Source: Branchiostoma belcheri (taxonomy: Eukaryota; Chordata; Leptocardii; Amphioxiformes; Branchiostomatidae). From it: a stretch of DNA of 64,000 nt. The notes beneath the pieces are model-generated. The model ran no database searches and was not told where the DNA came from. It saw only the letters and a list, made by a program, of their open reading frames with translations. Position numbers and translations under genes: made by a program. The DNA is taken from NCBI RefSeq assembly GCF_001625305.1, contig NW_017804098.1:255443-319442 (forward strand). The letters run 5' to 3'. How positions within the stretch are numbered: position 1 is the first letter of the stretch; each line of letters begins with the position of its first letter. Shown one piece after another: positions 1 through 11,007 of the stretch.

Positions 1-3000
1 TGTTTTCAGGCTCTGTCAGAAGTTATGTGTTACACAATGTGTTACACAATACACACTCATGCATAGCCTGTGTATACAAGCTCTCGGCCGGAGGTTAATG
101 ACCCCCACCCCAAGCGGCAACCTTAGGGCGGCGGCCGCCAGGAGCGCGATTTAGTCAGGCTAACTCATGCACTGTCATCTTCTGACCAATGGAATGGCTG
201 CTAGAAGCGTGATATAGCAAATTGCAGACTTGTGAGGAATTTGTACACATAGAGAAATTCTTCATTGTGGGTATGCAGAATGCAGACAGAGTACGCCAAA
301 AAGATGATACATGTACATAACTATATCATACACAGAGCTTGCGTAAGAATACTTGACACATGCACGCTCATGTCGTGTCTAGCCTGGTGCCCAAACCAAT
401 TTTGGATACGCCTAAAATTGAACACGTCAAAAATAAGCCAAAGCCTACAAAAGTACAAGAACCTCTGCTTGAAGAATAAGAAATTGTGCCCTGTACGTTG
501 TCAGTTCACTCTCATCACCGCGCAAAGCCGGCGTTTTGTGGTGAAGTTTACCGCGAACAGCCTCAGGGCCAGCACCGGTTCAAACTTTATCTATGCCATG
601 TTTGCAGCCTTTCTTCTTTATCTGCGTTTCTCATGCAGGCTAAGTGTTCGCAGTTTATCTATGCTTAACTTTTAGCTTTTCTTGTCTTATCTGTGTTTTT
701 CGTGTCTGCTTTTACGCTCAGTGTATGTACATGTATCTGTATACGTATATGCACAGGATTTATAATTCCCTGGTATTTGTTGACCGTGCTACAAAGTACA
801 TGTAGTTTTGTGCAGTTGGTTGACGACGGGTTGATCAGATGCTGGCGGCCTGAAGCCGCTACTTAACCAGACTCTCTACTGTTCACGTTTGTTTATACAT
901 GAGGATGTATAATGGACTATCTCAGCCCTATGTAAGTCGCGTTGCCGTCCAAACCACGCTTACCAGGCTTGGCGGGAGAACGTCGCCAAATGGGCCTGTC
1001 AGATGATGAGAGATGGGTTGTCATGGCGACAGAACCAGAGCGGGGTTGTGAGTGATGGAGCTGAAGGTCTCCCGCTGATTGATAATCATAGAGGCTCCGG
1101 GGCAACGCCGTAACCTGTCAGTCATCCTGCCAGGAGATGCCGGAAGCACTGAGAGAGAAGCGTGAGGCTGGGTTTACATTCTGACATCAACTCAAGGACA
1201 CTGGATACAAACATGAGGCAGTCTGCAATATGAAATAGTTTGTCTCGATACGTAGAACTTATAAGCATTACTGTAGGCGTCAGATATAAGCCAGATATGT
1301 AATGCCTTTGAAGATCTTGCCATACATTTTACCTGCCACAATTGTTGTGCAATAAACTTTCATGCAAACATGTCAGTGCATCTTATCTGAACACAGCGCG
1401 GTACTGTGTTCCGTTTGAAGCTCCTTGCTGTATGCAGGGGAAGTGAGGACAGTGGTAGTGAAATGGCGTCGTGACAGACGCTGCGGGGTGGTCAGGATAA
1501 TGCCATCATCATAGACCCAATCAGTGCAGGAAAGTGAGATCAAATTAATAGGTGAGCACAAGGCACGGAAATAAAACATGATCTAATGCACGATATGGAT
1601 GGACTGTCGCGTTTGCTGTTCGGAGCATTAAAAACATCAAAATTTTGGTCTGTGCATTTATGTAGTCCACCGATCTGTAGATTTGCAGAAATACTCAGGA
1701 TCCTGGCCGAGGGACCATGTAGTACTAGTACTAGTACGAGTATACTTTCGCCCGCTGGCAGTGAGAGGTACTCTATATGTCATCCGCAGATGGCGAAGAT
1801 TCATCTAAAAAGCACCTCATTTTTGAGCATGACAGGCATAAAACCCGTTAACTTCGAATACCGCATTACGAGATGTGTTGAAGCTTGTGCTGAGTAGTTA
1901 ATTTCTCTCTCCAAGAGCAAGGCGTTTGCATAACAGCCAATGACGTACGGTAGGTTTTTCAGCAGGCCTGTTAAAAGTTATGAAAGAAATTTGACATATC
2001 CTATTCGTAAACAACCAAGCTTTGTAAAATGACTTTATAATTCCTGTAATGTTTCATTGTTGGAGGTCACAAGCCCTATCATATATGAACAATTTACATA
2101 AGATGTAATTTAGCTACCACCTGTCGAGCTGTGGGTATTATGAAAGACGAGGTCTTTACAGGAGCATCTAGCAGCTATTTCATAACATGAGATATATTGT
2201 ATAGGCATAATGTACTTCTCACGTTTTTTGCCATGCTGGGCATCCAGAGTGATATGGGGACACGACTCCAATTTATGTATGTATCAACATAAGCCTTTAG
2301 GCATATCAGCATTTAGGCATGAGATATATTTCACGAGTTAGCTATACGTGGTTTGCATTGCTACATTTTGAGGAAGAATGAAACCATATATACACCACTT
2401 CTACGCAGTTTGATGGGGCACATAAGTATCAGAAGCACTCCTAATTACTTACGAATTTCCACCAATCGTCTTGAATTAACGTTTAATGATTTGCACAGCC
2501 CCCGGCCCTGTCAGTCACAGAAAATGGATGAGGCTGTGTTTGATGTACGCTGATGAAAGCCTCCCAGTGATGCGCCGATCTTACTATTGACATGCCAGCA
2601 AGTGGAAGTCACTGGCAGCCTGTTTGATATACTAATGATGACAAAGGCGAGGAAATGCTTCATTAACCCATGCACGGATGAAAATAGTCGCTCGTTAATA
2701 TGAGGAAACCGAGTTGCTAAAATTGGAGTTTGGCATAATGCCGAGGTGACATATCAGATGGAACCGGAATTTAAAAATCATGATGAGGATGAACCCTTAT
2801 TTCAGGCCATGTCAGGGGGATTTGTATTGCAGGCACGAAAACCGACGAGATACCGTTTGAAAGCTTCACTGTTCATATGCCGAAAAGGATATTATCAACT
2901 GGCGTCACAAATCTGTTCAGCTATCTGTAATATTTTTGGAAAATCGAAAATTATGGAGAGGACGACGTTAACTGATCCCAAATGCTGAGTATTAAATGCG

Positions 3001-4181
3001 CCAGTCTCCGACTAGAGAGTTTGTTCTTCCTGCCACCTGTTGAATTGTTACCCAGACCTGGCTGGCTTGAATGAGCTGACATGTTTAGACTCAGAAGAGG
3101 AAATAAACTACACTCCAGTTGTGTCCCGTACGTAGAAGAATGATGATAAGGACTTGTGTCGGCAGTTTTTGTATATAGGCGAGGAACACAATACAAGTAC
3201 AGTACAGAACAAGATAACCATCTTTTAAGGCTCTTGTACCTAAATGATCCGGTCGATTCTGATGTTACATTACCCAATGTCATTTCAGGTTGTATAAATA
3301 TATTTTCAGAGATCACCTTCAGATTTCTGGTGACGTCTACTTACAAATCAAACCAGTCAATTTGTGGATGGAGCAGCTGTATCATTGAGTCAAGAGTCAC
3401 AACTGGACGTGGAAGGAGAAAAACCGCTAAAGCGGGATCAGTACGCCTACTTCCCCCAGGCGGAACCGCGGTAAGAGGCGGGTCTGATGCTATCAGACTA
3501 GGAACGGCGGATGCATCTGGCTCACGTAGGATGGACATGATATGTTTAGACTTGCTAGCTGCTCTGATTTGTATCAGGCTTTGTGGTACAAGTCCACCCA
3601 CTAAGGCCAGTCTATCAGAACTATCTGTAATACAGGTCAGAATTAGAAGAACACGTGTAATAATAGATTCAACATTTATGGACATCAGATGTTCATTGAA
3701 AAATTGATCTTATTTTACAATACTTCCTCCGAAATTAATATTAACCAGGGCCAACATCTTTATTGCCTGCTTGCGGTCTATCATATAATTGGATGCAGTC
3801 TTCCCTTGTCTATTAGTCTTCAGCTCTGAAAATCATTCATATTTTTGACCCCGCATCTACTATACGTCCGTCATCACTATATGCTATACATAACAGCTAT
3901 ATTAAGTAATATCATTTACGTACTGCAACTGTTGTGATTACTTTATTTCGTAGACTAATCATGACTAAGCTAGACCTCAACATGGTAAGTAATGCAAAGT
4001 ACATGGTACCGCACAGGAAACCAGGGGGGATTCCTGAAACTTTCCCCCGGCTGCTGCGGGCGAGGATGTGACGTTTACATGAGCCGTGCCGTGTCTCCGG
4101 GGACTTCAGGTCGGGACGAACGTTAAGTCTGACACAACAGCCCGACTGAGCCGTGACGACACACCTCTCACAACTTCTCAG
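1..4181. other. Non-coding upstream DNA, no gene recognised
   Basis: No exon of a known family is visible. The longest open frame (3156-3707, + strand) overlaps an antisense frame of similar length and resembles nothing I know, so I treat it as chance or a decayed element. A short TAGTAC microsatellite lies near 1720-1737. The rest is ordinary AT-leaning unique sequence. Confidence 0.6.
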
Positions 4182-4572
4182 AACATTCGTAAGGTGACAC
4201 GGACAAGATGACCCTTAGTTCCTGTCCTTTGTTCTCTTCGTGGTAAAAGACATCTATCCCTCAGGTAGAGTGACATGGACCTAAATGTCATCCACCTGTT
4301 CAGTTTTTGCTGACATGTTCCATTTCTAGTTCCAAATGTCCAAGGATGCGTAGCTAAGAATATCGGTATGCCATAGTATGTTACCAAGCGCGGCAGTGGA
4401 ACGTTTGTGCCATGGTCACGGTTCATGGCAGGTAAGTTGAACTAACTTACACTGTAGCATGTAGTTGTTGACATCCTTTTGTCTCGAGAGACAATGGAGT
4501 ATGTAGTACTACAATACAATAATGAATCGGTAGAGGTCTCTCTTACAGGTGCCTTGTATGTGTACACAATGC
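4182..4572 (+). repeat. First copy of a near-identical duplicated segment
   Basis: This segment recurs at 5351-5733, from the shared start aacattcgtaaggtgacac to the shared end acaatgc. The differences are few: scattered single-base changes (for example ggaacg against ggaagg) and short indels, including six extra bases in the tatgtagtac stretch here. That level of difference fits two alleles of one locus. The open frame it contains on the - strand is duplicated with it and shows no sign of being a gene. Confidence 0.9.
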
Positions 4573-5349
4573 ACCAACTGGAAGTTAGCAGCCCTTTCGG
4601 CAGCCCATTCGAGCAGCCCATTCGAGCAGCCGATTCAAGCTTACAGGAAAGCTAGCATCCGATTCGTGTTTATACATTCGTTTCTCTTTTTTTTTTATTT
4701 AGTACATTTGAACGGATTTTGGGACGTGGATGTATACAGACTATATATACCTTCAGTTATTTGTCGATTAGGGGCTTTTGCTGAAGCTTAAAGACAGCAA
4801 AAACAAACAATTTTGAAAATAAGCTATAAGAGCCACACCTACCGGAGAGCATGCAGGGCGTTCTGTAATTGAACCAAACATGGCCCGTGAACTTGAAAAA
4901 CTGATAATGATAGCTTTAGACACAGGTTATCAGCTAAAACTATTATATTGGACGGGCCACGTTTGATAAAGGAGCCACGGCTGGACTAATTGAGTAAAAT
5001 GAGGTAAGAAAATGGGCTGCTATACGGATTGCAAGCATAAAGAAAGTCTTCCTGCCATTCGAACTAAATGTGGCCCGTTAACTTGAAAGACGGATTATGA
5101 TAGCCAATGACCAAATCTATGTAATAAAAGTATCACATTAAACGGGCCAGATTTGATTAAGGCGCAACAGCGATACTTATGGAAGGGGGGGGGGTACAAG
5201 GCGTGTGGAACATGGCGGTCAAATGGGCCATCTGAATCGGCTGCTGGGAGGGTTAAAAGCCTATCTGTCGTTTAACTAAACGTGGCCCGTTAAATTCAAA
5301 GATTGATAATGATAGTCATAGGTCTAGACTATCTACTAAACGTGTCGAA
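4573..5349. repeat. Copy-specific insert with short tandem repeats, cut off at the N
   Basis: This 777-bp stretch lies between the first copy of the duplication and the N at 5350 and has no counterpart after the second copy, so it may be an insertion on one haplotype. It starts with a small tandem of a cagcccattcgag-like unit (about 4600-4640). It then contains three diverged units of a longer repeat, annotated separately. A run of ten G lies at 5185-5194. Confidence 0.6.
4881..5349. repeat. Diverged tandem array of a unit with inverted TGGCCCGT/ACGGGCCA ends
   Basis: TGGCCCGT followed by an AACTTGAAA- and GATAATGATAG-like stretch occurs at 4881, 5071 and 5283, spaced 190 and 212 bp. In the first two units it is closed by the inverted counterpart ACGGGCCA at 4952-4959 and 5142-5149, giving two 79-bp inverted-end modules. 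The third unit runs into the N at 5350 before its closing arm would be reached. No coding capacity is visible. It could be a satellite-like array or a multimerised MITE. Confidence 0.75.
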
Positions 5350-5350
5350 N
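5350..5350. other. Assembly join (single N)
   Basis: One undetermined base. The sequence right after it restarts a segment already present at 4182. This points to two contigs or haplotypes placed end to end rather than a sequenced base. Confidence 0.8.
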
Positions 5351-5733
5351 AACATTCGTAAGGTGACACGGACAAGATGACCCTTAGTTCCTGTCCTTTG
5401 TTCTCTTCGTGGTAAAAGACATCTATCCCTCAGGTAGAGTGACATGGACCTAAATGTCATCCACCTGTTCAGTTTTTGCTGACATGTTCCATTTCTAGTT
5501 CCAAATGTCCAAGGATGCGTAGCTAAGAATATCGGTATGCCATAGTATGTTACCAAGCGCGGCAGTGGAAGGTTTGTGCCATGCCACGGTTCATGTCAGA
5601 TAAGTTGAACTAACTTACACTGTAGCATGTAGTTGTTGACATCCTTTTGTCTCGAGAGACAATGGAGTACTACAATACAACAATGAATCGGTAGAGGTCT
5701 CTCTTACAGGTGCCTTGTATGTGTACACAATGC
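5351..5733 (+). repeat. Second copy of the duplicated segment
   Basis: Counterpart of 4182-4572, starting at the first base after the N. It lacks the six extra bases and carries several substitutions. After 5733 it continues into unique sequence not found after the first copy. It is best read as the allelic version of the first copy. Confidence 0.9.
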
Positions 5734-8700
5734 CATTCACCGCACGTCACAGACATAACCATTGGTACAAGTCCGCTATTGAAATGAAACAACTTGCCGC
5801 ACTCACTATTCCCTTCTCTCTTACCCCCCCCCCCCCGGAGGAATGAGTTGTTACGGATAATGGCATGGATGAACAAATGTTATGTTTTCATTGCGACATA
5901 GTTAGGCATAGTTAGGCGCGAACGTGATCGCGAGACCATTCTTTCTGCTCAGTTAGGGAGTTTCTTATGTTCACGCCACTGAGCTAATCGGTGTCTCCAG
6001 TCATTCCGACTAACTACTGCACGACCAGAAGCATCGCTGTCGTGACAACAGGACACTGTAGTCTCTCCAACAGGCACATATTTGGGCTTAGAAAATACTG
6101 TAGTAGAAATTGGCCAAGTGGGGGAAATTCTTTGCCAAGCTATCTGGCCAATTTCAACCACATCCTCAGCTCTTGATGGAGAGTGTTGAAGACTAAGGAG
6201 ATAGAACGAAAGAAATCGACTTCGTACTATCTCAGTTCTGTCATATTCACACGTTAGACACATTTCATGAACTTTTCTTATCGGATATCCAAACAGTACT
6301 AGTGATCTACACAGCTTGGTCTGCTCCTGTCTGTAACTGTAGATGTTACACGGGTGATGATCTCACCGCAGTCCAATATCCTAAGGGATATCTCTCATTT
6401 ACTTCTTGTTCTTGCTCCAAGTTCCGATTGCCGAAACACTAGTGTTGATATCTCGTTAGCGGCCAGGACAAACATGAGACAGGGAAATCAAAGACTTTAA
6501 GTTCTCCACCTCTCACATGTTCAGGACTGACTACATCAAAGACGGGACAACCAGGCCCTGCGTGCAATTAAGATGTCTTTGTAGCTTTACTGAACACGCT
6601 TCCTGGTCTCGGTGTGTCACAGACATACAAACTCTACCTGCTACCACTTATAGCTCTAATACCCCCTCATGGGCCAGCTCAAACACAACGTTTGTTTCTG
6701 GTCCAGATATTGTATATTTTTACAGGATTCTAACCTGGCAACTGAGGATAAGGACAACTAAAGATGGTACAAAACTCAAACAGTGCAGTAGTGTCAGACG
6801 AATTTTGTATCCACACAGGGAGAAGCCTTCATGTTGTTAGTAGAGAGCCAATAGGTTACAAGTTGCTTGCTCAGTGCTTTAGTAGGATTATGTGTCTTTC
6901 CGTAGCGTGGTAGTCATTATATACACGTCCTTCACATATCATAATACGGTACAAAATTCCGTGTTTTGACTGGAGCAGACTGTAACATAGGCTGTAGAAA
7001 TAAATACCGACGCTGTCCTTGTTTTTACTCAGGGATTTTGATACTTGTGTCTGAATTGGGCATGTTTTATCCTTGCCCGTGTTTGTTTGTCTGTTTCGTT
7101 CGTATGTTTTCTGTCTCGTGTGATCTCTTACTGAAAGATGAATATACAGTGATGAATTTGCCTGTAAACTTTCTGCTCCCTGCCAATAGTATAGTATTTT
7201 CTTATTGAGTTCAGCTAGCAAAACTATAGCGCGAAATTCGCTTCTCTGCTAACTTCCCAATAACTTGGACCAGACGGTACACGATGTAACTTTACCCGCT
7301 CAGTTGAGTTTGTTGCTGTCTGTTTCAGTGTCATTTTGGGACCAACTGTGTTGGGAACAGGCCATGATTCTGACCGTTGAACTACAAATGAACCCAGGCA
7401 GGATTTATCGCACTGCCCGCCCTGAGGCAAGGTGTCAGAAATAGTCGCGCGAAAAAGATATGATCGTCCCCGCGGCACGCGTTATCAACCAGCGCTGTCA
7501 TCAAAGACTGGAGGTCCAGATAATCATAAACCTTCCTGGTATGATGATAGGTCTAAAGTATGAGAACAACAAAACGTGGAGTTTCCTGGACGTAATCTAC
7601 GTGGATTTGTGTCGGCTACTTTAGAGAACACGGGGTTGGAGACCTTTAGTCTGCCTTGTTGTCACGGCATGGTTCAAAGACTGACCCGCGATCCTGTGTA
7701 GGGGTTACTTGGCCGTCCTCAGGCTCTTCCGATTGGACGCGTTTTTTCTTCGCACACTTTCCGCTCCAGTTTCTTTTTCCGTATCAAAAGAAACATGATG
7801 TCTGTGGCCTTGGGTTTCTAATTCTGAGCATGAGGTCATTTCTTGGTTGCGCGCTTTACCTAGCCCTAACAGTAAGGTCTGGGCATCGACTCAAACTGTT
7901 TCACCCCCAAAGAGTTCAACTTGCTCCATCACAATGATGAATTCATCGTTTATTTTCATAATCTATCTGGAAGTGTCAAACTGCTGTTATAAGTAGCAGT
8001 TGTTTCACTGAGTCAAAGTTGTTGTCATGTACGTTCAAGTCATGTCCGTCGACAAGTCGACAGTTCAAGTTTATACTGAGTTACACCGAAGTAGTTTACC
8101 ACAAAAGTAGTAGAAACAGTGATACTGACTCGGATGTTCCCTCAAGCATCATTGAATCCATGTTACAAAGACGGATGTAACTCTTTAAGCCATTGAGGTC
8201 AACATTTGCTCCTACCACTCAACAAAATCCTTGCCTCCGACGCTATCAACTAGTTTTAATTTGCAGCTGTTTGAGTTGATGTTGTCTCTGAAAACATCTT
8301 AATGCTTGGTGTTCTCCACACTGCCCTTGACCTAGTTTCCTGGCCCAGACCGTTGGGTGATGTAATGTAGCCTTGAGTGTCCCAGAAGAGTTTGACAAAG
8401 TTGGTCCGTACGTTAATAGTCCTGATCTTCCCGAGCGCGTTCCATACGTGGCAGGTGCGGGTGTGTCGACGCCACCGGCCATTTCAGTCGTATTTCACAT
8501 CGCCCTTGACACGAGGCGCTGTAGCGGAGCGACAAAACCAGGTGGCCGCGCCATAAATACATCAGCCCCGATACAGGTCCGACGGCGTCATTCCGAAAAA
8601 AACTCGGCTTGGATAGCTTTCAAAAATTGCAGCGAGGTTGAAACCAGAAACGTGTAATTAACAAGCGGCCATTGTTCTAGCGGCCCGTGGTTTGTTAGTG

Positions 8701-8780
8701 CCCTGCGGGAGACTAGGCAGGCGGCTCGGCACTTGAAGTTCGGCACGGCGGCAGAACCATTGCGCTCTGACACGTCGGTG
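5734..8780. other. Non-coding upstream DNA
   Basis: No recognisable exon. A run of 13 C lies at 5824-5836. Open frames at 5949-6263 (-), 6517-6840 (+) and 6871-7221 (-) resemble no family I know and overlap frames on the other strand. From about 8430 the sequence becomes CpG-rich, leading into the possible promoter at 8781. Confidence 0.55.
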
Positions 8781-8788
8781 GTATAAAG
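8781..8788 (+). promoter_or_regulatory. Possible TATA box of an upstream promoter
   Basis: The sequence gtataaag sits in CpG-rich DNA. A start site about 30 bases on would give a transcript from roughly 8812. That transcript contains no ATG before a consensus-like donor (ctcag/gtaacc, exon end 8929). It may be a distant 5' untranslated exon of the ERG gene about 16.6 kb downstream, or of something else. The call rests on motif and spacing only. Confidence 0.3.
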
Positions 8789-8811
8789 TTGCGCCTGCCG
8801 ACCGGGGAACT

Positions 8812-8929
8812 CATTTAACCACCGGACCTGCCACTTTACATCGCCTTCAGGAGACGCGAGCCTGGACTGCCCGCCAACTGCACAGCCGGACGGACGGTGT
8901 CGTCAGTCATATCCACTCACCTGTCTCAG
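8812..8929 (+). other. Candidate untranslated first exon
   Basis: Hypothetical exon between the TATA-like site at 8781 and the donor gtaacc at 8930. It has no ATG, as expected for a 5'UTR exon joined to a distant coding exon. Its last part (from 8868), including the donor, is repeated at 10058-10119 as part of the apparent allelic duplication and is unchanged there. Both ends are inferred and no acceptor partner is proven. Confidence 0.25.
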
Positions 8930-10056
8930 GTAACCCACATGGCGGTGTATGGTACAACTGTCAATAATTACCTTAATTCCACCTTTCATGTACTTTAATG
9001 CTCGTTTACACACTGCCTGATCACAGGAAATGTAATACAAGTAAATGTAGCTATATGTATGAGTTTGATCTCTGTTGGGCTCTCCATACATGTTGTTTGA
9101 ACGTAACTGGTCGGCGCGATATAGAACGACCATCCAACCTGACACCGGCGATGTTCGGTAGTGGTCGTTTTACTAAGTACTATATTTGTTTAAACAACAT
9201 TTTGAAGCTCGACTATATTGTTCAACAATGAAACTATTGAGGATCCAGTTGGAGCAAATTAACGCACCTGTAGTTATGGTTGAAGCTGAATGTGATAAAG
9301 TTTGCAAGACCATGTCTGGAGGTTGTGGGATACGGTTAGTATAGATTTGTATATCTTAATTTCATGTATTAACCCTTGTCCTGCGGGGCCCATATATATA
9401 TGGGTTGCACATATAGTACCATCTATATAGTGCCCTGTATATGTGCGATTTGGGGGTGTTTCTCGTGCAACGCATCACACCGCAGCGAAACGCAACGAAT
9501 GCGGAAGTAACTACGCCGCCGCAGGGCAAAAAAAAGTCAAGGGTCTGTGACCTGATTAAGAAATGAAATTATTTGAAAATATTGTGTAAAAATTGCCAGC
9601 AGGACAAGGGTTAAGAGAACATATTTCGTCAAGTTGTGTCTTCTTTATTTGCTTTACACTCATTTGTGTCCGAAGTCCAATCAGTGGCCAACATGAGATC
9701 GTGATTTATGATTTTTGCTGTAGTTAAAAAGCCGGTATTTAGTCGTTAGGCGAGTTGGTATAAGAGGTGAAATGTGAGAGGACATTGTTGTCGGCAATCA
9801 CAGGATCTGGTTTATCTCATGGGCGTGCACTCTGAACTCCGACTCAGGGACAAGGGGTGCAATTTCAATAACGCCACTACTGTTTGGGCGCGGAAATGCC
9901 TCGATACTGTAATAGTTACCTTGTGACGGTGGCGTGGTCCTGCCTTGATGTTTGCCATGCAGGGAGCGGTTGGAGGTGAAACAGCGCAGGGAAATGGGCG
10001 AGAATTTGCGCAGACATGGCCCAGGTGGCGCCTGGCCTTGGACTTGTCATCTGTTA
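8868..10056 (+). repeat. Duplicated segment, copy with MITE
   Basis: This sequence recurs at 10058-11007 with only scattered substitutions and single-base indels (for example gatttttgctgtag against gattttggccgtgg). The exception is a 238-bp MITE plus one TTAA that only this copy carries. The copy ends exactly at the N at 10057. The next base after the N restarts the same segment, as expected for two overlapping allelic contig ends that were not merged. The open frames inside are duplicated passively. Confidence 0.92.
9373..9610. mobile_element. piggyBac-type MITE (TTAA target site), 238 bp
   Basis: The ends are perfect 12-base terminal inverted repeats, CCCTTGTCCTGC at 9373-9384 and GCAGGACAAGGG at 9599-9610, with similarity running about three bases further. 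TTAA flanks both sides (9369-9372 and 9611-9614). The second copy of the host segment has a single TTAA at 10561-10564 and no insert, a clean empty site. A CCC terminus and TTAA duplication are hallmarks of the piggyBac superfamily. The interior has no ORF and includes AT-rich palindromic stretches. It is non-autonomous and would depend on a transposase encoded elsewhere. Confidence 0.9.
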
Positions 10057-10057
10057 N
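10057..10057. other. Assembly join (single N)
   Basis: One undetermined base exactly at the boundary between the two copies of the duplicated segment. Confidence 0.85.
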
Positions 10058-11007
10058 TGCCCGCCAACTGCACAGCCGGACGGACGGTGTCGTCAGTCAT
10101 ATCCACTCACCTGTCTCAGGTAACCCACATGGCGGTGTATGGTACAACTGTCAATAATTACCTTAATTCCACCTTTCATGTACTTTTAATGCTCGTTTAC
10201 ACACTGCCTGATCACAGGAAATGTAATACAAGTAAATGTAGCTATATGTATGAGTTTGATCTCTGTTGGGCTCTCCATACATGTTGTTTGAACGTAACTG
10301 GTCGGCGCGATATAGAACGACCATCCAACCTGACACCGGCGATGTTCGGTAGTGGTCGTTTTACTAAGTACTATATTTGTTTAAACAACATTTTGAAGCT
10401 CGACTATATTGTTCAACAATGAAACTATTGAGGATCCAGTTGGAGTCAAATTAACGCACCTGTAGTTATGGTTGAAGCTGAATGTGATCAAGTTTGCAAG
10501 ACCATGTCTGGAGGTTGTGGGATACGGTTAGTATAGATTTGTATATCTTAATTTCATGTATTAAGAGAACATATTTCGTCAAGTTGTGTCTTCTTTATTT
10601 GCTTTACACTCATTTGTGTCCGAAGTCCAATCAGTGGCCAACATGAGATCGTGATTTATGATTTTGGCCGTGGTTAAAAAGCCGGTATTTAGTCGTTAGG
10701 CGAGTTGGTATAAGAGGTGAAATGTGAGAGGACATTGTTGTCGGCAATCACAGGATCTGGTTTATCTCATGGGCGTGCACTCTGAACTCCGACTCAGGGA
10801 CAAGGGGTGCAATTTCAATAACGCCACTACTGTTTGGGCGCGGAAATGCCTCGATACTGTAATAGTTACCTTGTGACGGTGGCGTGGTCCTGCCTTGATG
10901 TTTGCCATGCAGGGAGCGGTTGGAGGTGAAACAGCGCAGGGAAATGGGCGAGAATTTGCGCAGACATGGCCCAGGTGGCGCCTGGCCTTGGACTTGTCAT
11001 CTTGTTA
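10058..11007 (+). repeat. Duplicated segment, copy without MITE
   Basis: Counterpart of 8868-10056. It begins at the first base after the N and ends at cttgtta (11001-11007), matching ctgtta just before the N apart from one inserted T. Beyond 11007 the sequence is unique. The empty TTAA site lies at 10561-10564. Confidence 0.92.

Noticed and set aside
3156-3707. 183-residue open frame, the longest on the + strand
   Set aside because: No recognisable domain, an overlapping antisense frame of similar quality and no splice context. Chance or a decayed element.
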